This document shows, in pieces, positions 9,492 to 18,269 of a DNA stretch of 64,000 nt. The translations under genes were made by a program, and so were the position numbers. The notes beneath the pieces are model-generated. The model made no database searches, was not told where the DNA came from, and saw nothing but the letters and a program-made list of their open reading frames with translations. The DNA is taken from contig NZ_JAVHJU010000025.1 in assembly GCF_031082405.1 (NCBI RefSeq), positions 62,001 to 126,000 of the forward strand. The letters run 5' to 3'. This DNA is from Amycolatopsis sp. A133. Its GTDB lineage: Bacteria; Actinomycetota; Actinomycetes; Mycobacteriales; Pseudonocardiaceae. Numbering within the stretch: position 1 is the stretch's first letter; every line of letters starts with the position of its first letter.

Positions 9492-9507
9492 GGTGCGCAG
9501 CGTACGA

Positions 9508-9542
9508 AAAGGGCCGCCACCCTGAACGGGTGACGGCCCTTT
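9508..9542. terminator. Rho-independent terminator between csp and the HMA gene
   Basis: A strong inverted repeat pairs AAAGGGCCG at 9508-9516 with CGGCCCTTT at 9534-9542, extended by five inner pairs around a small loop after one mismatch. A-rich and T-rich tracts flank it. It lies just past the cold-shock gene stop on the minus strand and before the HMA start. Confidence 0.8.
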
Positions 9543-9555
9543 CCCAAGATCAAAG

Positions 9556-9759
9556 TCAGATCAAGGTGACCGACGTGGCCTGCGGGCCCTTCTGGCCCTG
9601 GCCGATCTCGAACTCGACGCGAGCGTTCTCTTCCAGGCTCTTGAAGCCGTTACCCTGGATCTCGCTGTAGTGAACGAAGACGTCGCCGCCACCGTTGTCG
9701 GGGGTGATGAAGCCGAACCCCTTCTCGGAGTTGAACCACTTCACAGTGCCCTGAGTCAT
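9556..9759 (-). CDS. Cold-shock protein (CspA family)
   Basis: Single cold-shock domain of 67 residues, the usual length. Both RNA-binding motifs are intact (KWFNSEKGFGFI and DVFVHYSEI). It binds single-stranded RNA/DNA and acts as an RNA chaperone. A GGAG site sits about 8 nt before the ATG, and a long structured leader precedes it. Confidence 0.96.
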   Translation of the reverse strand: MTQGTVKWFNSEKGFGFITPDNGGGDVFVHYSEIQGNGFKSLEENARVEFEIGQGQKGPQATSVTLI

Positions 9760-9790
9760 AAAAAAGTCTCCATGTGTAACACCAAAAACA

Positions 9791-9837
9791 GGAAGCCACT
9801 TCGGCGCCCCGGGTCGTCACCCGGACGGTTTGCTTCC
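9791..9837 (-). promoter_or_regulatory. Structured leader of the cold-shock gene
   Basis: The 5' leader holds a two-step hairpin: outer arms GGAAGC (9791-9796) and GCTTCC (9832-9837), and inner arms CCGGGT (9809-9814) and ACCCGG (9819-9824) around a 4-nt loop. Long folded leaders that control translation with temperature are known for csp mRNAs; that role is inferred here. The rest of 9760-9962 holds no gene. Confidence 0.45.
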
Positions 9838-9962
9838 TCGATGAGGAGACACTACGCCCGCTGAGTTCTGCGAGCGTGACTCAACACGAACACAAAATCC
9901 AAGACCTTAAGTAGTAAAGCACACCTCGAGCTGAGCGGACAAGCCGTCTTCACCCGGGTGAG

Positions 9963-10139
9963 TTATTCACCACTCGCCGGGCGCAGCCCCTCGTTCGCGA
10001 ACGGCGACGAACGCCAGGTCGCGTCCCGGTCCGCGGCCACCACCGCGTCGTCGTGAGCTTCTGAGCTGGCGCTGAACAGCACCGGTACGACGCCGGAGGA
10101 CTTCATCGCCGGTTCGGATGCGTGCTGGTGATCGGTCAC
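9963..10139 (-). CDS. Small hypothetical protein (58 aa)
   Basis: A GTG start at 10139 has a strong ribosome site (GAGGGGAG, about 8 nt upstream) and opens a 58-residue frame ending TAA at 9963. The product starts VTDHQHASEPAMKSSG and continues VVPVLFSASSEAHDD, with no signal peptide or membrane helix. I do not recognise it. The good ribosome site and balanced composition argue for a gene; its short length argues for caution. Nothing else is evident in 10140-10352. Confidence 0.45.
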   Translation of the reverse strand: MTDHQHASEPAMKSSGVVPVLFSASSEAHDDAVVAADRDATWRSSPFANEGLRPASGE

Positions 10140-10352
10140 GTCGAAACTCCCCTCGTTCCCTGCCCGCTTCGGCGCGGGTCATGACCGTGATGGTGCCAGG
10201 CGGCACCGACAGAAACCGGTTGTCTCCCGCCGGGACCCGGCCGGGAAGGTTCAGCGGCGAACCACCACCGGAACACCGTCAGGTTACCCGAGCCAACGCC
10301 CTGCTACCACACGACATTCCCAGCTCTTCCGGAACGAAACGGAGCAAAACCG

Positions 10353-11984
10353 TTACTGGGCGGGAGGTTGCGGACGCGCTTGGCCCAGCAGGGCGGAAAG
10401 CCGCACGTCGGGGGTCACGACGTCGGGATCCGTGCGCACGTCGATGACGCACGGCCGCTGCCGCACCAGCGCGCTGGCGATGATGGGCTCGAGTTCCTCA
10501 CGATCGTCCACCGTGTACCCGGCCGCGCCCAGTCCACGCGCCCACGAAGCGAAGTCGGTCAACGGGATGGAGACCCCGGTGAGCCTGCCGTACGTGCGCG
10601 CCTGGTGCATAGCCAGTGCGCCGTGCACGCCGTTTTGGAAGACGACCACCATCACCGGCGCCCGGTACCGGACGGCGGTTTCGATCTCCTGGCCGGTCAT
10701 GAGCGTCCCGGCATCCCCCACCATGGCCACGACGCTGCGCCGCGGCTCGGCCAGCTTCGCCGCCACGGCGGCCGGCACGGCGTAGCCCATGGCGGCGTTG
10801 CTCGGGCCGAGCTGGCTGCGCGGCGCCGTGAAGCACCAGTAGCGGTGCATGAACTGCGCGAAGTTGCCCGCGTCGCTGGTCACGATGGTGTCCTCGGGCG
10901 CCAGCTTGCGCAGCGCGCGGACGACGTCGACCGGGTGCACGCGGGTGTTCCCGCTGGTGTCGGGCGGGGTCATGAAGGTGTGCACGGCCGCGTTCGCCGC
11001 CGAAGCCCGCCTCGTCCGCGGCGACGCCACCTCCCGCAGCTCCCGCAGGAACGGCTCGACCTCGGAGTCGACGCGGAAGGTCAGCCCCCGCCGCTTCGGG
11101 CTGACGTCGATGCCGGTCCCGACCATGACCAGCGTCTGCTGGGCCGTCGGGTAGCGGTAGGCCTGCGTCGTGACCTCGTCCAGCTGGGTGCCGAGCGCGA
11201 GCACCAGGTCGGCGCGCTCCAGCGCGTCCAGCTGCCGGGCCGGGATGCCGAGCCCGAGGTGACCGGCGTAGCGGGCGTGGTTCTCCGGGAAGGCGTCCTG
11301 CCGCCGGAAGGCGTTGTAGACGGGCAGCGCGAGCTCGTCGGCCACCGCGATCAGCTCGTCCCGCGCCGACCGCGCCCGGCCGCCGACGATGACCACGGGG
11401 TACTTCGCCTCGTCCACCAGCTGCGCCACGGCATCAGCCGAACGGCCCAGCGTGCCGGACGCCGGCGGCCGCACCCGCGCCATCGGTTTCGCCGCGTCGT
11501 AGGGCATCCCCCAGATATCGCAGGGCACACCGAGCACGATCGGCCCGGGCCGTCCCTCCTGGGACGTCGTCAGCGCGTGCGCGAGCAGCCCCGGCAGGCT
11601 GTCCGGGTCGGTCACCCGCAAGGTCGACTTGGCGATCGACTCGAACATGGCCGTGAGGTCCGACGTCGGCAGCTCCCCCGACGACGACGGCACCGGCTCG
11701 GTCGCCGGCGTCTCCAGCAGGACGACCATCGGAGTCTCGTCCTGGTACGCCGTTTGGACGCCGATGGCCAGGCTCGCCGCGCTCGGCCCCCGGCTGGCGA
11801 GCAGCACGGCGGGACGTTCGGTCAGCTTCCCTTCCGCCTCCGCCATGAAGGCGGCGCCCGCGTCGTGGCGGGCCGAGACCAGCGTGATCTCCCGCTCGCG
11901 TTGCAAGGCGTCGAGAAGTTCCAGGAACGACTCACCGACCACCGCGTACACGCGGCGGACACGCGCCTCGGTCAGGATCCGCAC
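10353..11984 (-). CDS. Thiamine pyrophosphate enzyme, acetolactate-synthase-like
   Basis: A 543-residue protein with the three domains of the acetolactate synthase/pyruvate oxidase family: N-terminal pyrimidine-binding, central nucleotide-binding (YPVVIVGGRARSARDELIA) and C-terminal pyrophosphate-binding domain (VGDAGTLMTGQEIETAVRY). The catalytic Arg-His-Glu of the family reads Arg-His-Asp here (SARHDAGAAFMAEA). No regulatory subunit is adjacent, so biosynthetic IlvB is unlikely; a decarboxylase or carboligase of unknown substrate fits better. The start is uncertain: GTG at 11984 is used, but an upstream in-frame CTG would add about ten residues. It is divergent from the transhydrogenase gene with a 141-bp shared promoter region. 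Confidence 0.8.
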   Translation of the reverse strand: MRILTEARVRRVYAVVGESFLELLDALQREREITLVSARHDAGAAFMAEAEGKLTERPAVLLASRGPSAASLAIGVQTAYQDETPMVVLLETPATEPVPSSSGELPTSDLTAMFESIAKSTLRVTDPDSLPGLLAHALTTSQEGRPGPIVLGVPCDIWGMPYDAAKPMARVRPPASGTLGRSADAVAQLVDEAKYPVVIVGGRARSARDELIAVADELALPVYNAFRRQDAFPENHARYAGHLGLGIPARQLDALERADLVLALGTQLDEVTTQAYRYPTAQQTLVMVGTGIDVSPKRRGLTFRVDSEVEPFLRELREVASPRTRRASAANAAVHTFMTPPDTSGNTRVHPVDVVRALRKLAPEDTIVTSDAGNFAQFMHRYWCFTAPRSQLGPSNAAMGYAVPAAVAAKLAEPRRSVVAMVGDAGTLMTGQEIETAVRYRAPVMVVVFQNGVHGALAMHQARTYGRLTGVSIPLTDFASWARGLGAAGYTVDDREELEPIIASALVRQRPCVIDVRTDPDVVTPDVRLSALLGQARPQPPAQ

Positions 11985-12125
11985 GGCCGTCTGGGCGACG
12001 GTCGCTCCCAGTTGGTATCTAATGAGGAGAGCTTAGGCGGGCACCGTTCAGTGCAGTCAAGTGATCTTCGCCGAAACTGGACAAGGATAGGCCGAATGTC
12101 CGCTTTGACCGACTGATAGCCGATC

Positions 12126-13427
12126 ATGGGAGCGAGGACCGCAGACTTGGCCGCGACCGAACATGAAACTGTTTTTACTTATGGGGCCCCGGCGCTGAAG
12201 TACGGCACCGGCGCCAGCGACGAGATCGGCTACGACCTGACCCAGTACGGCGCGCACCGCGTGCTCGTCGTGACCGACCCGCAGGTGGCCGCGACCGGCT
12301 GGCCGCGCCGCATCGCCGACGGCATCGCGGGCTACGGCATCGAGACCGAGATCTTCGACGGCGTACACGTCGAACCCACCGATGTCAGCATGCAGAAGGC
12401 GGTTGACTTCGCCCGCGGAACCGGCCCGTACGACGCCTTCGTCGCCGTCGGCGGCGGCTCGGCGATCGACACCGCCAAGGCCGCGAACCTCCTGACGAGC
12501 AACAACGGCGAGTTGATGGACTACGTCAACGCGCCCGTCGGCGGCGGCCGCGCCCCGGACCGCCCGCTCAAGCCGCTGGTCGCGGTGCCCACCACCACCG
12601 GCACGGGCTCCGAGAGCACCACGGTCTGCGTCCTGGACGTGTTGTCGCTGCGCGTCAAGAGCGGGATCAGCCACCTGCGGCTGCGCCCGACCCTGGCCGT
12701 CGTCGACCCGCGCCTCACCGTCAGCCAGCCACCGGCGGTGACCGCCGCCAGCGGCATGGACATCCTGTGCCACGCCGCGGAGAGCTACACCGCCAAGCCG
12801 TACACCGAGTTCGAGCGTAAGCGCCCGGAGCAGCGCGTGCCGTACTGCGGCTCGAACCCACTGGCCGACATGTTCGCCGAGCAGTCCCTCCGGCTGCTGT
12901 CGTGGGCCCTCCCGGCCGCCGTTCGCGACGGTTCCGACCTCAAGGCGCGCGAGGCCATGGCACTGGCCGCGACGTTCGCCGGACTCGGGTTCGGCAACGC
13001 CGGCGTGCACATCCCGCACGCGAACGCCTACCCGATCGCCGGGCAGGTCAGGGATTTCCACCCGGACGGCTACCCCGGCGAAGAACCCATGGTGCCGCAC
13101 GGCATGGCCGTCTCACTGACCGCGCCCGCCGCGTTCCGCTTCACCTTCGACGCGGCACCGGACCGCCACCTGCGCGTCGCCCGCCTGCTGGCGCCCGACT
13201 TCGAGTGGCCCGGCGACTTCGCCGACCACCTGCCCGCGGTGCTGATCGACCTGATGCGGCAGATCGGCATCCCGGACGGCATCGGTGCCGTCGGCTACAC
13301 GGAGTCCGATGTGGACTCCCTGGTCGAGGGAACCCTCAAGCAGCAGCGCTTGCTGGCCACCGCGCCGCGCGAGGCGTCCGCGGAAGACCTGTCGGACATC
13401 CTGCGCGAGTCGGTGTCGCTGTGGTGA
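12126..13427 (+). CDS. Hydroxyacid-oxoacid transhydrogenase (iron-containing ADH family)
   Basis: Iron-containing alcohol dehydrogenase fold, 433 residues, with the length and inserts of the ADHFE1-type hydroxyacid-oxoacid transhydrogenases. Visible are the dinucleotide-binding GGGSAIDTAKAANL, PTTTGTGSESTTV and the metal-ligand region around HIPHANAYPIAG and VPHGMAVSLT. Expected chemistry is reversible hydride transfer between 4-hydroxybutyrate-type acids and 2-oxoglutarate. The stop overlaps the next gene's GTG by 4 nt, so the two are an operon. Confidence 0.86.
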   Translation: MGARTADLAATEHETVFTYGAPALKYGTGASDEIGYDLTQYGAHRVLVVTDPQVAATGWPRRIADGIAGYGIETEIFDGVHVEPTDVSMQKAVDFARGTGPYDAFVAVGGGSAIDTAKAANLLTSNNGELMDYVNAPVGGGRAPDRPLKPLVAVPTTTGTGSESTTVCVLDVLSLRVKSGISHLRLRPTLAVVDPRLTVSQPPAVTAASGMDILCHAAESYTAKPYTEFERKRPEQRVPYCGSNPLADMFAEQSLRLLSWALPAAVRDGSDLKAREAMALAATFAGLGFGNAGVHIPHANAYPIAGQVRDFHPDGYPGEEPMVPHGMAVSLTAPAAFRFTFDAAPDRHLRVARLLAPDFEWPGDFADHLPAVLIDLMRQIGIPDGIGAVGYTESDVDSLVEGTLKQQRLLATAPREASAEDLSDILRESVSLW

Positions 13428-13834
13428 ACGGGTACCCGCACTGGCAGACGGTTCCGTTGCGCTGGAAGGACAACGACGTCTACGGCCACGTCAACAACGT
13501 CGTGCACTACTCGCTGATGGACACCGTGATCAACACGTGGCTCATCGAGCAAGGTGGCCTCGACATCGAGGCCGGGGCGGTGATCGGGCTGTGCGTCGAG
13601 TCGCACTGCGGGTATCACTCATCGGTTTCCTTTCCTGGTTCGCTGCGGGTCGGGTTGCGGGTGGCCCACCTCGGGAAGTCCAGCGTCCGCTACGAAATCG
13701 GGATGTACGCAGCCGACGAGTCCCTGGTCGCGGAAGGGCACTTCGTGCACGTCTTCGTGGACCGCGAGTCCCGCCGGCCGATACCGGTGTCCGGCAAGCT
13801 GCGCGAGGCGTTGGAGGCCCTGCAGCCCGGATGA
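13424..13834 (+). CDS. Acyl-CoA thioesterase (4HBT hotdog fold)
   Basis: A 136-residue single hotdog domain starting at a GTG that overlaps the transhydrogenase stop. The 4-hydroxybenzoyl-CoA-thioesterase signature is clear (LRWKDNDVYGHVNNVVHYSLMD), with the catalytic Asp preceding VYGHVNN. It hydrolyses short acyl-CoA esters; the substrate is probably linked to the product of the coupled dehydrogenase, which is inference. Confidence 0.88.
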   Translation: MNGYPHWQTVPLRWKDNDVYGHVNNVVHYSLMDTVINTWLIEQGGLDIEAGAVIGLCVESHCGYHSSVSFPGSLRVGLRVAHLGKSSVRYEIGMYAADESLVAEGHFVHVFVDRESRRPIPVSGKLREALEALQPG

Positions 13835-13953
13835 CGTGCACCGCCGCCGTGTCACCTCCTCTCTGAGGGCGCCCAGTCCGGGCTGTGTTCTTCGCGGTTC
13901 TTCCCGCACTTCCGATCATGCATCACGGCGCCGACAAAACCGGCCGATCGACT

Positions 13954-13997
13954 CGAGTTGTCCACAGGCACCGTGAACATCGGCGAGTTGTCCACAG
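13954..13997 (+). promoter_or_regulatory. Pair of DnaA-box-like sites 30 bp apart
   Basis: The 14-mer CGAGTTGTCCACAG occurs twice, at 13954-13967 and 13984-13997. Each contains TTGTCCACA, the actinobacterial DnaA-box consensus. A weaker GGTCCACAG is at 14056. The sites lie in a gap without a supported gene (13835-14487). Confidence 0.5.
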
Positions 13998-14157
13998 ATT
14001 CACAACGAGGGCTTGCCCGACCCCCCGACCGCGATAAGCTGGGAAGCATGAGATCGGTCCACAGTGGACGAGCAGTCTCCTCATCCGAGCGCTAGTAACA
14101 CGATGGCGGCCTAGGCGTCGATCGGTTGCGGCAGCAGAGTGGTGAGCAGACGGCTCG

Positions 14158-14437
14158 GAAGTGGTCCCCGACCCGACGCCGGAAGGCGCCCCTGCGCGGT
14201 CGTGGAGCCCATGCACAGAAGTGGACCCAACAGTGGTCGCGTGTCCGCTCCCGGCGGGCGCCCCGCGAGCGGACGCGCCACTACCCACCTGCGGGCTGGT
14301 GGAGATTGCGGTTGTCGCCGGAAGGCGCCCCGCCGACAACCGCACACCCACCACCCGCAGACGGCCTGGTAGAGGTCGCGGGCCGTCGCCGGGAGGCGTC
14401 CCGCCGGCGGCCCGCACCTCTACCGCAGGTGGCCGCC
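14158..14437. repeat. Tandem array of ~70-bp hairpin units
   Basis: Four units share a core near CCGGAAGGCGCCCCGC, starting at 14179 (degenerate), 14251, 14318 and 14389. Around the last three cores the flanks are inverted repeats: arms 14233-14250/14267-14281, 14289-14317/14334-14360 and 14368-14385/14409-14424. Arm sequences differ between units but remain complementary within each unit. No coding sequence is convincing here. Confidence 0.7.
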
Positions 14438-14487
14438 CCTGGTACTGGGCGGCTGGCTCCCTGCACCGGCCGTCGTGGCGGGTCCGG

Positions 14488-17064
14488 TCAGTGACCGGAA
14501 GTCAGAGGAGATGGGGTTTCACCTAGGAAAGGCAGAGCCTCCTTGCCGTCAAGGAGGGCAGCGAGTGAAAGGAGGATCCCCGCACTGCCGGTCTTGACGT
14601 CCATCGAGAGACGCAGCAGCCGGTGGCCCGGGAAAGCGAGGCCGCCCTTGTACGGCACCGCGTACCAGGCCAGCCACGCCAGGTGCCGGTCGATCGCTTC
14701 GCGGATCGGCTGCTCCAAGCCCGAGCCCGACTCCGGGTTCGCGCCGAGCGCCACCGCCAGCCCGCACCGGCCGTTGAGCAGGCCCGGGTGAACGACGAAC
14801 TCACCGCGACACGACTCGCGCAGAGCGGCCAGGCTGTCGCAGGCCTCGGCGTCCGGGCGGTGCCGCGCCAGCTGTTCGGCGACCAGGAGGATCCCGGCGC
14901 TGCCGACACCGGCGTAAGGCAACGTGCGGGCAACGCCGTCGCGGACCTGCAGCGAGCCGTCGTCGGCCTCGATGCATTCTTCGAGGTCGCGGGACAGCGC
15001 CTGGTCGGCGAACGAGAGCCAGGCCGGTTCGCCGGTGCACTCGAAGAGCCGGACGAACAGCAGCGCGGGTCCGGACCAGCCGGACAGCAGCCCGGCGCGG
15101 GCTGAGTTCCCCGGCGGCGCCGCGGTCTCCAGCGCCTCGGCCAGCCGGACGGCCGTGGTCAGCGCCTGGCGGCCGAACTCGTTGTCCTGCCGGACCGTCG
15201 CGAAGTGCAGCATGGTCAGCCCGATACCGGCCAGGCCGCTCTCCAGTGAGTGGTTCGTCATCTGCTCGACGAGCCGCGCGGACGACGTCATCAGCTTGCT
15301 GGCTTCGTCGTGGTGCCCGAATTCCTCCAGCACGTACGCGATGCCGGAGCTTCCGTCGTAGAAGCCGGGCCGGGTCGGCGGGTCGCGACGGACCGACTCG
15401 ATCAGCCACCGCTCGTGCTCGGGGAAGCGCCCGGCGCCGGTGACGTCGAGGGCGTGCAGCACGCCCGCGGCACCTACCCCGAAACAGGCACCGCCGACGC
15501 GGAACTGCTCGACATCCCCGGGGAACAGCCGGTCGTGGCGCGCGGGGGTCGCGCCGGCCAGGATGGCCTCGGCGATCTGCTTGCGGACCAGCGGCCAGTC
15601 CGGTTTCTCCTGGTCGAGCTCCGTGTGGACCGGTGCCGGCTCCGCAGGGACCGCACGCGGAGCAAGCACCGCGACTGCGGCGTCGGCATACCCCTTGGGC
15701 AGCGCAAACCGGCGTTCGGCGAAGTCGGCCATCCGACGCAGCTTCGCCGGAGCCAGCTCGGCCAGCGGCGAAAGCGGCAGGAACAGCCACAGCCGCAACG
15801 CTGCGACCGCGTACTCGTCGATCTCGAAGCCGGCGCGGTCGGCCGGCGCGCGGAAGCCGGGCGCGCCCGGTGCCGGACGGTCGCCGGACGCGGCGTCGAA
15901 CGCCGTCTCGAAGCCGGTCAGGGAGATCCGGTCATGGTGGTCTTCGTCGATCAGGACGTTCAGCGGGTGCAGGCCGCCCAAGACGATGCCGCGGGCGTGG
16001 ACCGCCTCGACCGTCTTCTCCACCTCCGCGACGACGTCCAGCACCCGCTGCGCGTAGGCGGCGAGGTCGGCAACCGTCGCGCTGTGCCTGGTCAGCGGGT
16101 AGTTGCGGGTCAGCCAGTCGGCCAGTGAGGTTCCCGGCAGGTGCTCCATCGCCAGGTAGTGGCGCTCCGAGACGGTGAACCGTTCGAAGACTCGCGGCAC
16201 GCCAGGGACGCCGGCGAGCCGGTCGAGCACCTCGTGCTCGCGGCGCAGCCGTTCGACGGCGTCGGTCCGCGCCTCGTCGAGACCGGCGTACGGACGGGCC
16301 TCCTTGAGGAGGACCTGGTCGCCGCCCGCTTTGGGGGCAGCGAGGTAGCTGCCGCCGCCGTTCGAGACGTGCAGGGGGCGCGACATCCGGTAGGGGAAAT
16401 CGGCCGGCGCACCTCCTTTGCGCGCCGCGAGGCTGCTTTGCAGGCAAGCCGGGATTTTCACCCAATCAGGCACGGAGAACGTCGGTTCGCGCTTGTCGGG
16501 CACCAGCCTGCCGTCCGGCTTGCGGATCGCCGGGACGCGGGTGCCGCCGTGTTCGACCCACTGTTCGGCAAATCCGCCGTAACGCACGTAGAGCGGCCCG
16601 TCGCCGTACCGCAAGCCGCTTGGGATATCCGGGCCTGGCTCGCCCTTGAGCCGCCGCGACAGGTCGGCGAGGACCTGCTCGAGTTCCTTGTGGTCGACGG
16701 GGTAAATGGTCGCCAGCTCGGCGCCGACGACGCCGGACGCGTATTTCGAATTCCGCGCGAGCAGGGTCAACGCCGAGCGAAGGTGCTTGCAGGAGACCCT
16801 GTGCTTGATACAGCACTCGTACACCTGCGCGAGTACCCGGTCCGCGTTGTCGAGACCAGCGGACACATGGATCAGCCAGCCCTGAGCGGGGAGAGCACCG
16901 CCCTCGGGGTGCATCGCGCGCCAAGCGCCGCGGTCGGTGGTGACCCAGCCGTCGCCCGGCGCGGGAAGCGCCGTGGCGAAACCTTCGACCGGCGCGCCGG
17001 TTTCCTGCTGTTCGTTGTAGAACAACGGGTCGGCGAAGCAAAAAGCTTCGTAACGCAGGTCCAT
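14488..17064 (-). CDS. Class III lanthionine synthetase LanKC with altered kinase site
   Basis: Single-chain lanthipeptide synthetase of 858 residues with the characteristic start MDLRYEAFCFADPLFY. Domains: phosphoSer/Thr lyase (about 1-220), Ser/Thr-kinase-like (about 230-490) and LanC-like cyclase (about 520-858), with glycine motifs such as FGVGAAGVL, YDGSSGIAYVL and LSGWSGPALL. The usual catalytic-loop Asp in GDLHPxN is Gly364 (VLGGLHPLNV), and the Mg-binding Asp of DFE is Gly384 (LTGFETAF), so the kinase may be inactive. No precursor with a class III leader is seen on either side; the only small upstream frame (22 codons, from MLLHYGVV) lacks Cys. No transporter is adjacent. Confidence 0.9.
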   Translation of the reverse strand: MDLRYEAFCFADPLFYNEQQETGAPVEGFATALPAPGDGWVTTDRGAWRAMHPEGGALPAQGWLIHVSAGLDNADRVLAQVYECCIKHRVSCKHLRSALTLLARNSKYASGVVGAELATIYPVDHKELEQVLADLSRRLKGEPGPDIPSGLRYGDGPLYVRYGGFAEQWVEHGGTRVPAIRKPDGRLVPDKREPTFSVPDWVKIPACLQSSLAARKGGAPADFPYRMSRPLHVSNGGGSYLAAPKAGGDQVLLKEARPYAGLDEARTDAVERLRREHEVLDRLAGVPGVPRVFERFTVSERHYLAMEHLPGTSLADWLTRNYPLTRHSATVADLAAYAQRVLDVVAEVEKTVEAVHARGIVLGGLHPLNVLIDEDHHDRISLTGFETAFDAASGDRPAPGAPGFRAPADRAGFEIDEYAVAALRLWLFLPLSPLAELAPAKLRRMADFAERRFALPKGYADAAVAVLAPRAVPAEPAPVHTELDQEKPDWPLVRKQIAEAILAGATPARHDRLFPGDVEQFRVGGACFGVGAAGVLHALDVTGAGRFPEHERWLIESVRRDPPTRPGFYDGSSGIAYVLEEFGHHDEASKLMTSSARLVEQMTNHSLESGLAGIGLTMLHFATVRQDNEFGRQALTTAVRLAEALETAAPPGNSARAGLLSGWSGPALLFVRLFECTGEPAWLSFADQALSRDLEECIEADDGSLQVRDGVARTLPYAGVGSAGILLVAEQLARHRPDAEACDSLAALRESCRGEFVVHPGLLNGRCGLAVALGANPESGSGLEQPIREAIDRHLAWLAWYAVPYKGGLAFPGHRLLRLSMDVKTGSAGILLSLAALLDGKEALPFLGETPSPLTSGH

Positions 17065-17509
17065 CCCAGATACCCCTCCACACTAGCCCCCGGACGACAC
17101 GGCCCCGGGACAAAGGATATTCCCCCATGCCGGACGACCCTGCGCCAATCCGCCAACCCGGCGGTTCAACTGGGCTATCCGAGGTAGGCAAAAAGGGCAC
17201 CTACCAGTCGGTAGCCGAACCCAGGGTGATTTTCGTCGACCGAACCACCACACCATAGTGGAGCAACATGAAGCTTTTTCCGACAGATCCGCAGGTCCAC
17301 CAAAGGGCCGGCCCGAATATCCCGCCGAATTGGCAGAATGCCATCAACGACCGTTGGTGATCGATTTTCGAGGTATGCGCAGTTTTCGTAGGACGCGCCG
17401 GCCGCGCGGGATCACGGTGGTGGCCCGCGCCACGCCCGCGCACCTCGCCGGACGAGGCCGCCGGTACCACGGAGTAAGTTGGCGCCCGGCGGAGCGGAAG
17501 GAGGAACGG
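17065..17509. other. Intergenic region between lanKC and a membrane-protein gene
   Basis: About 445 bp that should hold the lanKC promoter (minus) and the promoter for 17510 (plus). A 22-codon frame on the minus strand, from an ATG near 17270 to a TAG near 17203, ends before lanKC. It lacks Cys and the leucine-rich leader motif of class III precursors, so I do not call it a gene. Confidence 0.4.
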
Positions 17510-17875
17510 GTGATCTTCGGATTCGCCGTGACGATCGCCGTGGCTGCCACGGTCGTCGCGCTCTGGAGCTTCGTCCAGTCGGCTCGGAACCGGCTTCCGG
17601 ACAACCCGCTCCTCGTCGCGCTCGCGGTTCTCGAACTGCTGCTGGTCGTGCAGCTGGTGATCGGGATCGTGCTGCTCGCCGGCGGTGACCGGCCCGGGAG
17701 CCTGGCGACCTACCTGGCCTACCTGATCGGCTGCCTGGTCGTGCTGCCCGTCGGTGCCGCCTGGGCGCTGGCCGAGCGGAGCCGGTCGAGCACCGCGGTG
17801 CTCGGCATCGCCTGCCTGGCCATCCCGGTGATGGTGCTGCGACTGAACGAGGTGTGGAGTGGAGCAACAGCGTAG
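17510..17875 (+). CDS. Small integral membrane protein
   Basis: 121 residues from a GTG at 17510 following GGAGG. Four hydrophobic helices cover nearly the whole chain (FGFAVTIAVAATVVALW, LLVALAVLELLLVVQLV, LATYLAYLIGCLVVLPV and TAVLGIACLAIPVMVL). Actinobacteria carry many such uncharacterised genes. The next membrane gene overlaps its end by 17 nt, so they probably form a pair. No function assigned. Confidence 0.75.
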   Translation: MIFGFAVTIAVAATVVALWSFVQSARNRLPDNPLLVALAVLELLLVVQLVIGIVLLAGGDRPGSLATYLAYLIGCLVVLPVGAAWALAERSRSSTAVLGIACLAIPVMVLRLNEVWSGATA

Positions 17876-18269
17876 GACGGCCAGCGGCCCCGGACGGGTG
17901 CTCGTCGCCGTGTACGCGATCTTCGCGCTGGCGGCGACGTCGCGGGCCGGCGTCCAGATCGGCACGAAGTTCCACGAAGCCCCGCTCGCCTACCTGCTCT
18001 CGGCGTTCGCCGCCGCCGTATACATCGTCGCGACGATCGCGCTCGCCCGCCGCGGTGACGGCTGGTGGCGCGTGGCCCTCGTGGCCTGCTCGATCGAGCT
18101 GCTGGGCGTGCTGACGATCGGGACGCTGAGCCTCGTCGACGCGGCCGCGTTCCGGCACCCGACCGTCTGGTCGGTCTACGGCGAGGGCTACCTGTTCATC
18201 CCGCTGGTCCTGCCGGTCGTCGGGCTGTACTGGCTGCGGAAGACCGCCCCGGCGAAGATCGCCGCCTGA
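17859..18269 (+). CDS. Small integral membrane protein
   Basis: 136 residues from GTG 17859 (GGAG upstream inside the previous gene). Four membrane helices are visible (VLVAVYAIFALAATSRAG, LAYLLSAFAAAVYIVATIAL, VALVACSIELLGVLTIGT and IPLVLPVVGLYWL). It is co-transcribed with the preceding membrane protein. Function unknown. Confidence 0.75.
   Translation: MEQQRRTASGPGRVLVAVYAIFALAATSRAGVQIGTKFHEAPLAYLLSAFAAAVYIVATIALARRGDGWWRVALVACSIELLGVLTIGTLSLVDAAAFRHPTVWSVYGEGYLFIPLVLPVVGLYWLRKTAPAKIAA

Noticed and set aside
10368..12116. Plus-strand 582-codon frame
   Set aside because: Antisense to the TPP enzyme; Arg/His/Val-rich with no family features.
14126..14526. Several short frames across the hairpin array
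   Set aside because: Open because of repeated GC-rich units; none has a ribosome site or protein-like composition.
17203..17270. 22-codon frame upstream of lanKC as a lanthipeptide precursor
   Set aside because: No Cys in the product and no leucine-rich class III leader motif; few Ser/Thr for ring formation.
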